Under the pieces are notes generated by a model that was given only the letters and a program-made list of their open reading frames with translations, had not been told where the DNA came from and made no database searches. Of a DNA stretch of 36,758 nt, positions 22,299 through 33,153 are shown piece after piece. Both the position numbers and the translations under genes were made by a program. The number at the start of each line of letters is the position of its first letter. The first letter of the stretch is position 1. This stretch comes from Isohypsibius dastychi (lineage: Eukaryota > Tardigrada > Eutardigrada > Parachela > Isohypsibiidae): contig JAQIWT010000092.1 of assembly GCA_034696485.1 (NCBI GenBank), forward strand, positions 1 to 36,758, read 5' to 3'.

Positions 22299-23396
22299 AC
22301 TCAATCGCGATTTTTGATAGATTACGACGCGAAAACACAACAGTAATTCCAACAATAATCCCAATTAATACAACAGACATAATCAGCCATAAAACAATAA
22401 ACCCAGATGAGCAACAGACTGTGCTACACGACGGCTTGAGTTCCGGTAATGAACTGGATCCGCTTTCCGAGGGAATGAATTCAGATCGAGCAAAAGCTGG
22501 TATGGAAACTGAGCGAATGGAGTGTGGTGGCGGAGGAATATCCGCACTGGCCGGGAACATCAGATTCGGTGAAGGTTCCATAATAACATTTTGGTGCATT
22601 TGCGGGGGGTGAGCTGGGGTAAACTGTGATCCTATACTACGAACATCGTCATCAAGGATTCTAGGTGGAGTCAGATCTGACCGGAAGGGAAACCGATAGA
22701 AGGAGCCCACGGGTAATCTCGATCCCATTAGGATGGACGGTGTATGGCGAACTCGGTAATTATGTCGGATCGCATGGTTGATTGGCAATGTTTGATATCC
22801 GGAAACTGAGGTGGGGTAGGCAAAGCTCTGTGAAAGCTGTGGCCGTTCTGCTTTGAGTGGTTGCGCAATTTGGCGTGATTTGAAGTTTAAAGTTTGAGCC
22901 CGAATCTTTTCATGTGGACTGTGTAGTTCCTGAGCTAGAGTTTCACGAAGTTTCCAAGCTGCCGGGATGCGACATTCTTCATCGCTTTCTTCGTTTGAAT
23001 CAACTGAATCGTTTGGTCTGGCTTTGAGTTGGCTTGTTTGAACGACAAGCGTCTGCATAAAAACAAATATTTAACCACTTGTTGAATGTCCCGACTTTTT
23101 ACGGCCACTTAACCGACCATGATGCTTATTCAAAGATTACTACACTTTTTGAAGAGTAAAGATTGTTGGACCTAAACACGATAATCACAGCGGTTCACCA
23201 GCATTATACTTGATTTCGTTTCAACGAGCACGTCTGATCACTGTATCATTTAGCGAATTCTGGAGAGTGACTGTACCTCAATATGGGGAGAAGAAGCACT
23301 TTGAGCACTTGCTGGTGGATCCGCATCTGTGACATCGCGGTGATGTTCATATATTTCCTCCAGATAAACTATTTCACATTCATCGACAGATTCCAT
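22294..23396 (-). CDS. Unrecognised protein with a C-terminal transmembrane anchor
   Basis: I do not recognise this gene. Two exons fit: 23396-23277 (40 codons, from MESVDECEIVYLEE to ASSPHIE, donor GAG|GTACAG) and 23052-22294, total 292 residues. The ATG at 23058-23056 sits in the acceptor (TTTTTATGCAG), so it is more likely intronic than the true start, and the upstream exon joins in phase 0. The first 255 residues are hydrophilic, low in Cys and rich in Ser, Pro, Arg and His, with an acidic start and a central Tyr/Arg/Pro-rich part (GYQTLPINHAIRHNYRVRH). Residues about 257-279 form one membrane segment (FIVLWLIMSVVLIGIIVGI...) followed by SRRNLSKIAIEY. No signal peptide is visible, so a tail-anchored topology is plausible. 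It is convergent with the preceding gene, with 84 bp between stop codons. Confidence 0.65.
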
Positions 23397-23973
23397 GTTG
23401 CGTCCCACATTCGCAGATTAAAGGTCATATTCGTGCAGCCATCTGGTAATCGCGGACACGTAATATGCTATTCTTGTGGATTTGACCAGAGAATCCGACA
23501 TCTTTGCATGGTACTAAAGTGGGCCTTGTTATCGATTGATGAAATGGCCTTGGCGTAGTTTCATTCTCATCGGAATTCGGTTCCGCACGGTCTCACCGTC
23601 TCACAGGTGAAACGAAGCTTTCAGGGCAGGCGGTGGTCAAAGACTAGCCGGAAGGCACATGCATGTAGTCAGTGCACAGTAGGGTAAGGTTACTGTTCAA
23701 CTCTACCAGTCTACCCTTACTACCGTAGACTGCTACAGTTAATGAAAATCCAACGTTAATAAAAAGTTGATAGTTGACCTTTTGCGAGCGAACAGTCTGT
23801 ATGCGGCACATGAGAACTTCTCATAGATGTTAATCGTACTTAAGCAATCCATTTGGTTAGACCACAGGTAATCAAATTGTAAGACTTTGTTCCAGCAGCG
23901 TACTTTGATGGTTCCAAAGCAACTTTCCTCACTAGATTTTTAGCCATCGTTCGGTGGCACATCAGCTGATACC

Positions 23974-24013
23974 AACTTGCCATCTTGCCATCTTGCCATC
24001 TTGCCAACTTGCC
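23974..24013. repeat. Five tandem copies of an 8-bp unit, A(A/T)CTTGCC
   Basis: Units AACTTGCC, ATCTTGCC three times, and AACTTGCC run head to tail for 40 bp just downstream of the myosin gene. The outer copies share one variant and the inner three are identical, as expected from replication slippage. Confidence 0.85.
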
Positions 24014-24107
24014 TGGACATTTACGTGCTGTGACTGTAAGCTTCGGAAAATGTGAATACGTGGGTTTGTGTGACTTAACGTGCGACAAGAACGATCTGCT
24101 AATTCGC

Positions 24108-24113
24108 TTTATT
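24108..24113 (-). terminator. Distal AATAAA poly(A) candidate of the myosin gene
   Basis: AATAAA occurs on the minus strand 134 bases after the myosin stop codon. It would give a more conventional 3' UTR than the proximal hexamer at 24244-24239. Which one is used cannot be told from the sequence. Confidence 0.4.
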
Positions 24114-24238
24114 CAAGTGGATGACAGGTGGCAGACATTAGTTGTTAAGTCTTCCCGGAACAAAAGCGTAAGAGGACAAAAACACGGGCTACAGAAAACA
24201 GGAGAGAACAAGGGATCGGGAGAAGAAATCCGAGAGTC

Positions 24239-24244
24239 TTTATT
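24239..24244 (-). terminator. Proximal AATAAA poly(A) signal of the myosin gene
   Basis: On the minus strand the coding end reads GAC GAA TAA GC AATAAA: the hexamer begins two bases after the stop codon. Use of this site would leave a 3' UTR of only about 20-40 nt. Confidence 0.5.
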
Positions 24245-24246
24245 GC

Positions 24247-27200
24247 TTATTCGTCAGCTCGAGAAGCGGCGCGTCGTGCCGGTGGTTTGCTGGGTCCGCT
24301 TGGAGCAGCGCTCTGTAACATAACAAGAAAAAATGAGTTTCTAGACTTGAACGTTGCGGAGAATTTTTTTGGTCTGATACTCTTTAACATGACGCTTGTT
24401 TGTTGTGTTTTATCGATTAAGTCCCTCATCATGAGATTATATCTGAATAACAACTTACCGGAGCAACAGATCCACCGCTTCGGTTCTTGGCGCGGAGCTT
24501 AGCCAAAGTTTGCTCGGCAATCTCGGATCGTTGTTCAGATTCCTCCAACTCGTGCTGGAGAGCTCGGTATTTCCCGAGGTTCATTCCAGCGACCTCCTCA
24601 GCCTCCTCGATCTGTCGTTTGTAGGTCTTGATCTTCTGTTGAAGTTTGTCAACCAGGTCTTGCATGCGTTGATAATTCTTCTTATCCTCTTCACCCTGGA
24701 ACTGGAGCTCCTTGACTCGACGTTCGTGTTTTCGGATGTTCTTGATGGTCTCAGCATGACGGCGCTGTTCAGCATCCAGCTCAGTTTCCAGTTCTCGAAC
24801 GCGCTCCTCCAGTTTTTGTATGATGCGTTTACCTCCCTTGATGGCAGCACCTTCGGCTTCATCCAAACGAACCTGGAGTTCTTTAACTTGCGTCTCCAAT
24901 GTCTTTCGGTTCTTCTCAATATGCATAGCATGCTCTTGTTCTTGTCGCAGTTCGTCGGCCAAACGGGCAGCATCTGCCATGGCTTTCTTGGACTTTTCTT
25001 CAGCTCCCTTGACTTCGCTCAACATACCATCAAGGTCGTGCTATGAATAAGAAAGAATAACAACATGTCTTCCCAGTTTGATGCAACGCTTACCTGAAGT
25101 CCACCAAGTTCAGCTTCCAACTTCCTCTTGGCTCCACTGAGAGAAGTGTTGGTAGCACTGACTTCGGCAAGACGTTCATTGGCATCATTGAGTTCATTCT
25201 CAGCCTGCTTGCGAAGACGTTCAGCTTGTTCCAGAGTGTTTCGGAGCTCGTCAGCTTCCGACTGCAAAGTGTTGGCTCGACGTTCTGCGGCATTCATTTG
25301 CTCGCGAGCATCATCACGAGCACGCTGTAATCGTGGAATGTTACAGCAAAGGTCATTGAAATAATATAAAAACACAACTTTACTTGTTCTTCTTCAACTT
25401 GAGTTTGCAGATCTTTGATTTGTTGTTGGTATTTCTTGACGTTCTTTTGGGCTTCAGCGTTGGCCTTGTTGGCATGATCCAGAGCAATCTCGAGCTCGTT
25501 GATGTCGGACTCGAGTTTCTACAACGCACCGTTTAGATTCTATTCCAATAAAACAGGTAGCCTTACACACCTTCTTCATGCGGAGTGCCTCAGCGCGGCC
25601 GCGAGTTTCAGCTTCCAAGCTGGCTTGCATTGAGTCCAGTGCACGTTGATGGTTCTTTCGGGTTGTCTCGAATTCCTCTTCCTTCTCTTGAAGACGTTTG
25701 TCGATCTCCGATCGAATTTGGGACACCTCCAACTGAGCGCGGAGTACCTTGGCTTCCTCATTCTCTAAGGCAGCCTCAGCTTCTTCCAACGCAGCTTGGA
25801 GTTCCTCTTTCTCAACCTCCAACCGTTTGCGAGCCTTGGACTGCTCATGGATGGAGCGACCACCTTCACCAAGCTGGTCGGCAATGTCCTTGATTTCATC
25901 AGCCAGGTTCTTGTTTTCTCGTCGGAGAGCCTCAATTTGTTCGTGAGTCTCTTCATTGGATGCCTTCATCTTGAAGAGCTCGGTGCTGTAGTTGCGAGCT
26001 TCACGTTGAGAGGCATCTAGTTCTGATCCGAGATCGTCACACTTCTGCTTCCATTCAGCGACAGTCTTGTCAAAGGCCTTCTGCTTCTTCTCCAGGGAGT
26101 TTGCGGTTGCGTTGGCCTATCGTACCAAACATCAAGATAAATTCTGTCAGGCTGATTAAAAATGTCTCAGTTTACCCGTTCAACATCGATGGCCATATCT
26201 TCCAGTTCTCCCTGAAGACGTTGCTTGACCTTCTCCAAGCTGCCAACTTTTCCGTTAGCAGCCTCAACATGTTCTTCAGCTTCTTGAAGACGAGCTTGGA
26301 GTTTTCGTTTGGCTTCTTCAAGCTCCTCAGATCTTGCGAGGCCTTCACCTTCGTACTTGGCACGCCATGCCTGAGCTTCGCTGTTGGCTTTGGATAATTG
26401 TCGCTGGATTTCAGCTTTGGCCTCTTGTTCCTCCTCAACGCTATCCCGAACGTGTTCGTAATCGGACTCGATGTTGCGGAGCTTGGAAGCCAGAGCTTGC
26501 TTCTCGCGTGACTCATCCTCAGCCGCTCGCTTGGCTTCTTCGACTTCGGCGGTCAGTTTGGTCTTGAGCTTTTGGAGCTGGCTGATTTGAGCTTCAGCTT
26601 CCTCTAACTGGCGGGCAAGGTCGGAGTTTTCACCAGACAGACGGTTCTTGGATCCACCGAACTCATTGAGGTTTCGGGTGGCTTCCTCAAGTCGGCTGGA
26701 AAGGTCACCAACTTGCGCTTCCAGAGCTTTGACTTGCTTCTCGGATGCGCCCTTGCCTTTGACGGCTTGGTCGACGGTGCCTTGGAGATCGTCCAGCTCG
26801 ACCTTCATTTGAGCTCGCTCTTTCTCGAGCTTGGCTTTCACTTTGTTGAGTTGGTCTACTTGATCTCCCAACTCGGTGACAGCATCGGCATGTTTCTTAC
26901 GGAGACTCTGGACAACAGTCTCATGTTGAATGTTGGCTTCTTCCAGATCACGACGGAATTTGGCCATCTCGACCTCGCGCTTCTTGTTCATTTCGATCTG
27001 AGCAGCGCTTGATCCAGTTCCTTCTTCCATGCGTTCAGCCATCTCTTCGATTTCTCGGGCCAGTTCGGCACGTTGCTTCTCGACCTTCTGGCGAGCCTGA
27101 CGTTCTCCTTCAAGTTCCTCTTCCATTTCTGACAAACGACCCTGAAAAAGACCCATTAGTTATAACTCACCTCCACACTATCTGTCAATGTGAAACAATT

Positions 27201-30200
27201 GCGGATGAAACGAGGAAAAAATCAAGGTTGCACAGACTTCGTACAAGTCCCGGATATAAGCGGGTACATCAGCTGCGGTCACATCATCCAAAAATCGCAT
27301 CAGCTTCTTTGTTTTAAAGGTATGAATTACTCTTCTGGCAGAAAGAGGGGGCTGTGCAGGGACATAATAACTGGGATCACGTAAGTTAAGGGTAGGATGA
27401 TAGGAATAATCACTGAATGTTTTCCTTTGGGGTGCTATGGGTCCTTTATACCCTGAGTCATATAAAGGTGTGCTTTTAGGGGGAATAAATCCAGCAGGAC
27501 GAAAGGTAACATAAGCTGATGTGGGAGCGTGTGATCCAGGCCCATGTCTCCGGGTTGAAAGGTCACCGGCGAAGCCAAAAAGTTCTTTGCGAAGATCGGT
27601 TTCGCTGAAGCCTGACATGGCTTCAAGCTTGAAGTTTAAAGAAATGTACTGATGTTGTTCGGAAGATGAAAAGACGCAGACTAATTTGAATGTTGCAAAT
27701 GTGTTTTCGAGTCAAGCCAGATCAACAAACTATGCGGGTGACTCAATTCGGATGATGTGACAAGTAACACTATTTATGGGAAGTAGAGGGCTGGAAGGCA
27801 GATATCTATTTTAAGATTTCCTGTACTTACTTGGTGTTCTTTGATCTGGCGCTGAAGTTTGGCGACCAGGCCATGTTCGTCTTCCAATTTGCTGTTAATG
27901 CTGTTCAACTCAATGTCTTTTCTGTAAAGGGCAAAAGTCGCTGAACCTACCGCTCGTGAAAAATTACGTACTTCTTTTGTGAGTTGGTTTAATTTAGACC
28001 CGGAGTCATAAAGGTAATGAGCGGTGCTTACTTGGACAATCCTTGTTCGAGTTCTCGTTTGGTTTTTTCCAAATCAGCGACACTATCCTGGGTTCCCTTC
28101 AGGTCTTGCTCAAGCTTTCGCTTAGCCTTTTCAACATCACCCCGAAGGCGCTTCTCGCGCTCCAAGTTGTCTTCCAATTCGTCCAAAGTCTGCTCCAACT
28201 TGGCCTTGACTTTGTTCAAATGATTGACTTTGTTCTCTTCGGCCTGGAGATCTTCAGAGGTCTTGCTGCCGGTTTCTTCGAGGTGTTTCTTCTCCTTGTT
28301 GAGCTTGGCGATGAGTTCGTCTTGACGAGCCATTTCGTCGTTCAAGTTGCGTATTTGATGGTCTTTGCTCTGCTTATCTTGCTCGGCCTTTTGCAGAGTC
28401 AGTTCCATATCTTCAATGCTCTTCTTGAAGTTCTGGATATCTTGTTCGAGTTTGCGTTTCTGCTGAGAAACCTGGTTGGTGTCCTTCTCAGCGTCGGCCA
28501 ACTGAGCTTCGGCATCGCGCAGCTGTGATTCGAGATCTCCCTTTTGTTTGATGAGCGAGTTGGCCTTCTCTTCTAAATCAGCCAGACCACCAGCTTCGGT
28601 TTGCAATCGGCTGAACAGATCGTTCTTCTCCTTGGTCAAGCTGATATTGCGGTCTTCGTACTCCTTGCGCAGCTTGGACTCCTTCTCCATTTCTTCCTTG
28701 AGTTTCTTGATCTCCTCGTCTTTCAGTTTCATCTCATCTTCGGCCTTTGCACTCATCAAGAGTGGTTTGATCTTCTGGTACAGCTTCCACCAAGCCCAAT
28801 TGCGGAGTTGCAAGAACTTCTTGATGTTGCGTTGCAAAATGACCAAGGCGACACTGTAACCAATATTAGATTTAATCATCTGTTTGATGTGCTTAAAGGT
28901 CACCAAGAACTAACCGTTGTTCGCGGAGTTTCTTGTAGACCAAACGGTTGAGGTAACTGCGGATATGTGCTTGCAGCATGGAAATGATTCCAGACAAGCG
29001 GTCATCACGGAGCTCCTCAAGATGACCAAGAATACCGGCCTTGAAGAAGACCTTTGTGTTTCCCATTCTCCATTCGGCGGTGTCGAGTTGGATGTGATCC
29101 AAAATCTTTTGCGAAGTGGCTTTGGCATCAGAGAATCCCTTGGGGATGACGCTGGCAGCCAAGATGGTGTAGCGTTGCTTGAAGTCAGAGAAGACCATGC
29201 GGTTGGGGAAGCCTTTTCGGCAAATACGGATACCCTCCAACACACCGTTACAGGTCAGCTGATGCATGACCAAGTGAGCATCAACAACATTCGGCTGTTT
29301 CATTTCGTTGGGGATGATGCAACGGACGAAATGGGGATGAGTGGCTTTCAGGGTGGTCATCAGTTTACCCAACTGTTCACGGTACAGGGCAGACACAGTT
29401 TGGAACCCAGATCCCTTCTTGGCTTTTCCTTTTCCTCCAGCAGCGGCCGCTTCAGCTTCGGCATCACCAGTGGGGTCAGCGAAGACCTTGACCAAAAGCG
29501 GATTACCGGCTTTCTTGAAGAGGTCAACCACGTTGTCGTTCAAAGGATCCTTGTTCTTCTCCAACCAGCCAGAAATGTTGTATGGGACAACACCAGCGTA
29601 ATGGGCGATTGAGAAATGAGCTCCCTCAGCACCTTTCATACCGATCTTTGGCTTGCTGAAGTTGGGGGCTTTGCCCAAATGGTTGGAGTACAGTTTCTCC
29701 TTGAAGGTGTCATCGGTGGCCTTCGGAAACATGGACTCTTCCTCAAGAATGGAGAAGATACCAAGAGGCTATCAAGGGACACAAAGTCATCAAATATTAA
29801 GGTATTTGGAAAATTAAGAGTCACCTTTTCTATCAACTCAATACAGGCTTGCAAGTCCAGACCAAAATCGATAAACTCCCATTCAATGCCCTCTCGCTTA
29901 TACTCTTCTTGCTCCAAAACGAACATGTGGTGATTGAAAAACTGCTGCAGTTTCTCGTTGGTGAAGTTGATGCAGATTTGCTCGAAACCATTGGAGTCGA
30001 AAATCTCGAAACCGGCAATATCGAGGACACCAATGAAGAACTGACGTTTGGACTTGGTCTCCAATGTTTGGTTGACACGGGCGACCAACCACAAGAAGAG
30101 TCTGTTGAACAGAGCCTTGGCCAAAGCTGAGCAGCCGTTGATGCACTACACACAATCAAACCAAACATTCATTCATTCATGATATGCGCTTCCTGACGAG

Positions 30201-32994
30201 TTCATCACTTACCTGATTCATGTTTTGACCTTTGGTGACAATCTCAGTTCCGACCTTGACTTTGGGTTTGGTGATGGCGATCAAGAGCTGCTGGGGTGAA
30301 ATCCCGCACAGATGACCGACCTTCTCAGCGTAGTCAGTTCCATCGCATTCAGCCTGCTCTTCACGCGGTCGCTGTTTGAATTTCATACCACCAAAGTTCA
30401 TGACGGCCGACACCAATGAGTAGACTTGATCTTTCTCGTCTTGGGAGAAACCGAGGACGTCAAAAGCGTAATCGGTGTCCTTCATTTCCTTTGCGTCGTC
30501 CATACCGTCGACGGTGGTCTTGCCCTGAGCGACAAAGTGGTACTCTTTGATGTCTTTGTCCAACAGGATCTTTTCCTTCAGACCGGCGACTCCACCAGAA
30601 CAGATCTGGTAGAAGATGTGGTAAGAACGCTCAAGAGGTTGCTGGTAGACAATACGCGACTTCTCCAAAAGATCTATACGCAAGCAGGATGTCAATAATC
30701 TGGACATACCAAGCATACCGATAACTTACAACTCTCAATATCGGCTCCCGACAGTTTTCCAGTTGTTCCGAAATGGATGCGGATGAACTTACCCTGTGTT
30801 ATTTGATATAATATATATTCTTGTATAAGGGACCAATAAATGCGCTTACGAAACGGGAAGAGTTGTCGTTACGGACGGTCTTGGCGTTACCGAAAGCTTC
30901 CAGAACTGGATTGGCTTGGACGATTTGGTCTTCCAAAGAACCCTGATTTCAGAAATAAAATGAAGGCACTAAGCATCATATGGGGTAAGGAAAAAAGGAA
31001 TGCAATGGGCAAATAAGGCATGATAAAAGAAGGTGCACTTGAGGAACTTGAGTTTAAAATGGCAGGTTTACCGGTGATTGAATCAAAAAGAAACATGGGG
31101 AAGGTATCGAAATAGGGATGCGAGCACCGGGATTCGGGTATGAGGGTAGGGAAAACCAGGTGCAAAGGGTGGGTCAAACGAGGCATCCTGAAAACAACGG
31201 GCTATCAGAAGGTGAAAAATGGGAGGTTGGCAGATGAATGGTTCTCAATTGGGATACGTTTCGGTCGGTGTGGGTCATGAAAACTGACCTTGCTTGGATC
31301 GGATGTTGTGGCCTTTTCGGAGGCACCGACACATGCGAAGTACGAGATGACCTTTTTGGTGTTCTCAGTTTTTCCAGCTCCAGACTCACCACTGTCAGTA
31401 AGTGATTAGATTCATACTTAACCGGAATAGTGTCTACGGAACTTACGTAATCAACATAGACTGATTCTCGCGATCTAAAGCAGAATGTGTTGACATGTTA
31501 ATGCGTTACAAAATTTGCGTGATAATTACCCATCAACATGTTGGAGTAAGCCGTGTCGGAGATTGCGAAGACGTGAGGAGGCACTTCCGCTCGTCGACGT
31601 CCTTTGAAAACCGCAACGGCTTTCTTGTTATAAATGGGCATCCATTTATAAGGATTGATGGCGACGCAAAACAACCCGGAGTAGGTCTATAAAACACAAA
31701 ACAAATCTAGCGAATATTCAATAACGAAATCTACCTAAATGAAAACCGGCCCATGTGAATGTGATTAGAAGGGATATGTCCACAAGCTGGTTGTCATATG
31801 CATCTACGTATTTGCTTTTGGGAATTTTTGTCATCAAGAAAAATAATTTTCGAAGTCTATGTTACGATGATTACGTGATGAAACCGCTCCCAGATTGTTT
31901 CCAAAAATAACTTAACTTCGGTACTGATCAGAGTAAGAAATCAGAATGAGGAGAAAAACTGTGACGACTACAACAACTTTTTGGTTACTTGGCTCGGCAT
32001 CATATTTCACAATCTGTGTCTTCGCCAGCACCCTGGACCGTCTAGTATCCAATTTACAGAAAGCGAAAATCAAAGATATATATAGTGTTATCTAGATTCC
32101 GAACCTAGGACTGACCAGAATCTAATTTTGGAAGGACGGAGAATGTCTTGGACGTAGATTCCTTTGATTGCAACTGGCATTCTTCAAAAATTTTCAACTA
32201 TTTTCACTGCTACCACTCTTGTCACCCATAAAAAAACCTAATTGTTGGTAATACATTATTACATAAAGAACTTTTGCTGCTACATCATCGCTGCCCAATA
32301 AAAAATCATAACATCATTATCTACTTCTGGCAAGAAATATATCGTTCTACTATATATCATTGAACTATATCTCATTAAACTATATCATTCTCATCGTAGC
32401 TACTCTAGCTGATGACTTACGTAGATAAAGTCCTTGTAGTAGCGTTGACGAAGGTTGTGGAGAACGGAAGCGTCGTTCAAGTAAGTCAGGGTGGACATGT
32501 CCTCGCATTTCTCGAATTTGGGAGGATTCATCTGTTGGACCAGATCCTTCTTCAAAGTTTTTTCCTGAAAACAAGTTAAGAAATGTTATGAAAAGGATGC
32601 GAAAGTGCGAACGAACGCGAAAACTTGAGCAAAAAACCGATGACCACACCGGCTACATCTATCCAAAAACTGACCTCTCCTTTGTTCAAGGTGACAGTGA
32701 CCATGTCTCCCTTGGTTGACTTGATTTCAGCGGGAACGAATCCCTCCTTGTCATCGGGAACCCAGCAGCTCTTCTTGCCGTCGAAAGGTCGAGTTTGATC
32801 TTCCCGTTGCATCTCCAAGGAAGGGCGCAAGAAGGGGGTCGGGTCCCGCTCCTCCGCTAAATAGAGAAACAACATTGATGAATAAAATACGGTAAGTTAG
32901 ATACTTGAATTCAGGAGTATCCATTGTGGCTGAATCACAAAGCACCATATTCAAACTTAAACTCACCATCGGCTGGGGGTCCTTGCTTCACCAT
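24247..32994 (-). CDS. Mhc: Muscle myosin heavy chain (class II), complete
   Basis: The thick-filament motor of muscle. Nineteen exons join in phase to 1,957 residues: 32994-32967, 32856-32675, 32564-32421, 31686-31530, 31474-31447, 31391-31289, 30942-30850, 30793-30730, 30673-30213, 30145-29825, 29768-28915, 28853-28032, 27921-27831, 27141-26176, 26116-25571, 25518-25384, 25324-25094, 25040-24459, 24312-24247. Landmarks in order: P-loop GESGAGKT, switch [17 protein letters not shown], switch [10 protein letters not shown], relay [20 protein letters not shown], loop 2 Ala/Lys-rich ([11 protein letters not shown]), reactive-thiol helix [18 protein letters not shown], converter [11 protein letters not shown] region, then about 1,100 residues of heptad rod. 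The last exon encodes a 21-residue Pro/Ser/Arg non-helical tail. Exon 5 is a 28-nt microexon, and the P-loop follows directly after its junction. No duplicated alternative motor exons were found. A nested alternative first exon lies in the intron between exons 13 and 14. Confidence 0.97.
24313..24458 (-). other. Last myosin intron, with a short in-frame read-through tail
   Basis: This 146-nt intron separates the rod end (GGSVAP) from the 21-residue terminal tail exon. If it is retained, translation continues as VSCYSDIIS and stops. That would replace the Pro/Ser/Arg tail with nine residues. Drosophila Mhc also makes alternative C-terminal tails, but nothing here shows that retention happens. 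Confidence 0.4.
27238..27618 (-). CDS. Nested alternative first exon: catchin/myorod (myosin rod protein)-like N-terminal domain
   Basis: The 689-nt intron between myosin exons 13 and 14 contains a 127-codon open frame from ATG 27618 to the donor GAA|GTCTGT. It is in phase 0, matching the phase-0 acceptor of exon 14 at 27141. Joined to exons 14-19 (840 residues plus stop) it predicts about 967 residues with no motor or light-chain binding region. The unique part ([20 protein letters not shown]...) is rich in Pro, Tyr, Ser and Arg, has no heptads, and includes [10 protein letters not shown] and [11 protein letters not shown]. It ends [19 protein letters not shown]. Molluscan catchin/myorod and Drosophila myosin rod protein are made this way, from internal promoters. 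GTCTGT and GTCAGT donors are used elsewhere in this window, which supports the splice. Homology of the unique part to catchin is inferred from position and design only. Confidence 0.75.
27769..27780 (-). promoter_or_regulatory. TATA-like/MEF2-like element upstream of the nested myosin exon
   Basis: The minus strand reads CCCATAAATAGT about 150 bases upstream of the nested ATG at 27618. It resembles a TATA box and also the A/T core of MEF2 and CArG sites used in muscle promoters. The canonical myosin gene has TATATAAAG at about the same distance from its own ATG. Function is inferred. Confidence 0.4.
31687..32420 (-). other. Long third myosin intron (734 nt)
   Basis: This is the longest intron of the myosin gene. 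It sits where some invertebrate myosin genes carry mutually exclusive exons, so I looked for a second copy of exon 4 ([15 protein letters not shown]) and found none. An imperfect AT-rich tandem repeat lies near its 5' end. No other feature was seen. Confidence 0.6.
32349..32393. repeat. Three imperfect tandem 15-mers, ACTATATnTCATTnA type
   Basis: Units ACTATATATCATTGA, ACTATATCTCATTAA and ACTATATCATTCTCA follow one another in the third myosin intron. The copies are clearly related but diverged. It is probably a short AT-rich minisatellite. Confidence 0.6.
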
Positions 32995-33143
32995 TTTTGT
33001 TCGAGCTGATTAAGAACAATCGAGAAAAAAAGGAAGATCGGGTCGAAAAGCCTGACTGGGACTTTATCGCAAACTACGTTACTCAAACTTCTGAGCAACC
33101 CACAATTGAGCTAGTTTCGTGAAGCTCGGCCGGATTTCGGAGA

Positions 33144-33153
33144 CTTTATATAT
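33144..33153 (-). promoter_or_regulatory. TATA box of the myosin heavy chain gene
   Basis: On the minus strand the sequence reads GGATATATAAAGTCTCC, containing TATATAAAG, about 150 bases upstream of the myosin ATG at 32994. A strong TATA box suits a highly expressed muscle gene. The transcription start is not known. Confidence 0.6.

Larger units (their letters stand above)
23397..24246. other. Intergenic region between the membrane-protein gene and the myosin 3' end
   Basis: These 850 bp separate two minus-strand genes. They contain the myosin 3' UTR with two AATAAA candidates and a five-unit octamer repeat, and presumably the promoter of the downstream membrane-protein gene. No coding exon or RNA gene was recognised. 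Confidence 0.55.

Noticed and set aside
22903-23058. The ATG at 23058 as the start of the membrane-protein gene
   Set aside because: The ATG lies inside TTTTTATGCAG, a good acceptor, and an upstream open exon ending GAG|GTACAG joins in phase 0.
23283-23558. A 91-codon plus-strand frame (MGRRSTLSTCWW...)
   Set aside because: It is antisense to the first exon of the tail-anchored gene, which has a better start, a strong donor and a phase match to its second exon.
24510-25046. Long plus-strand open frames opposite the myosin rod (also at 26713-27012, 28043-28528 and 28917-29612)
   Set aside because: They are antisense shadows of the heptad-rich myosin coding sequence, whose codon bias suppresses stops on the other strand. 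They show no domain and no independent splice structure.
30887-31186. A 99-codon minus-strand frame in the myosin intron between exons 6 and 7
   Set aside because: Its composition is low-complexity and it overlaps exon 7 in a different frame. The conserved junction [16 protein letters not shown] is formed without it, and it does not resemble a duplicated motor exon.
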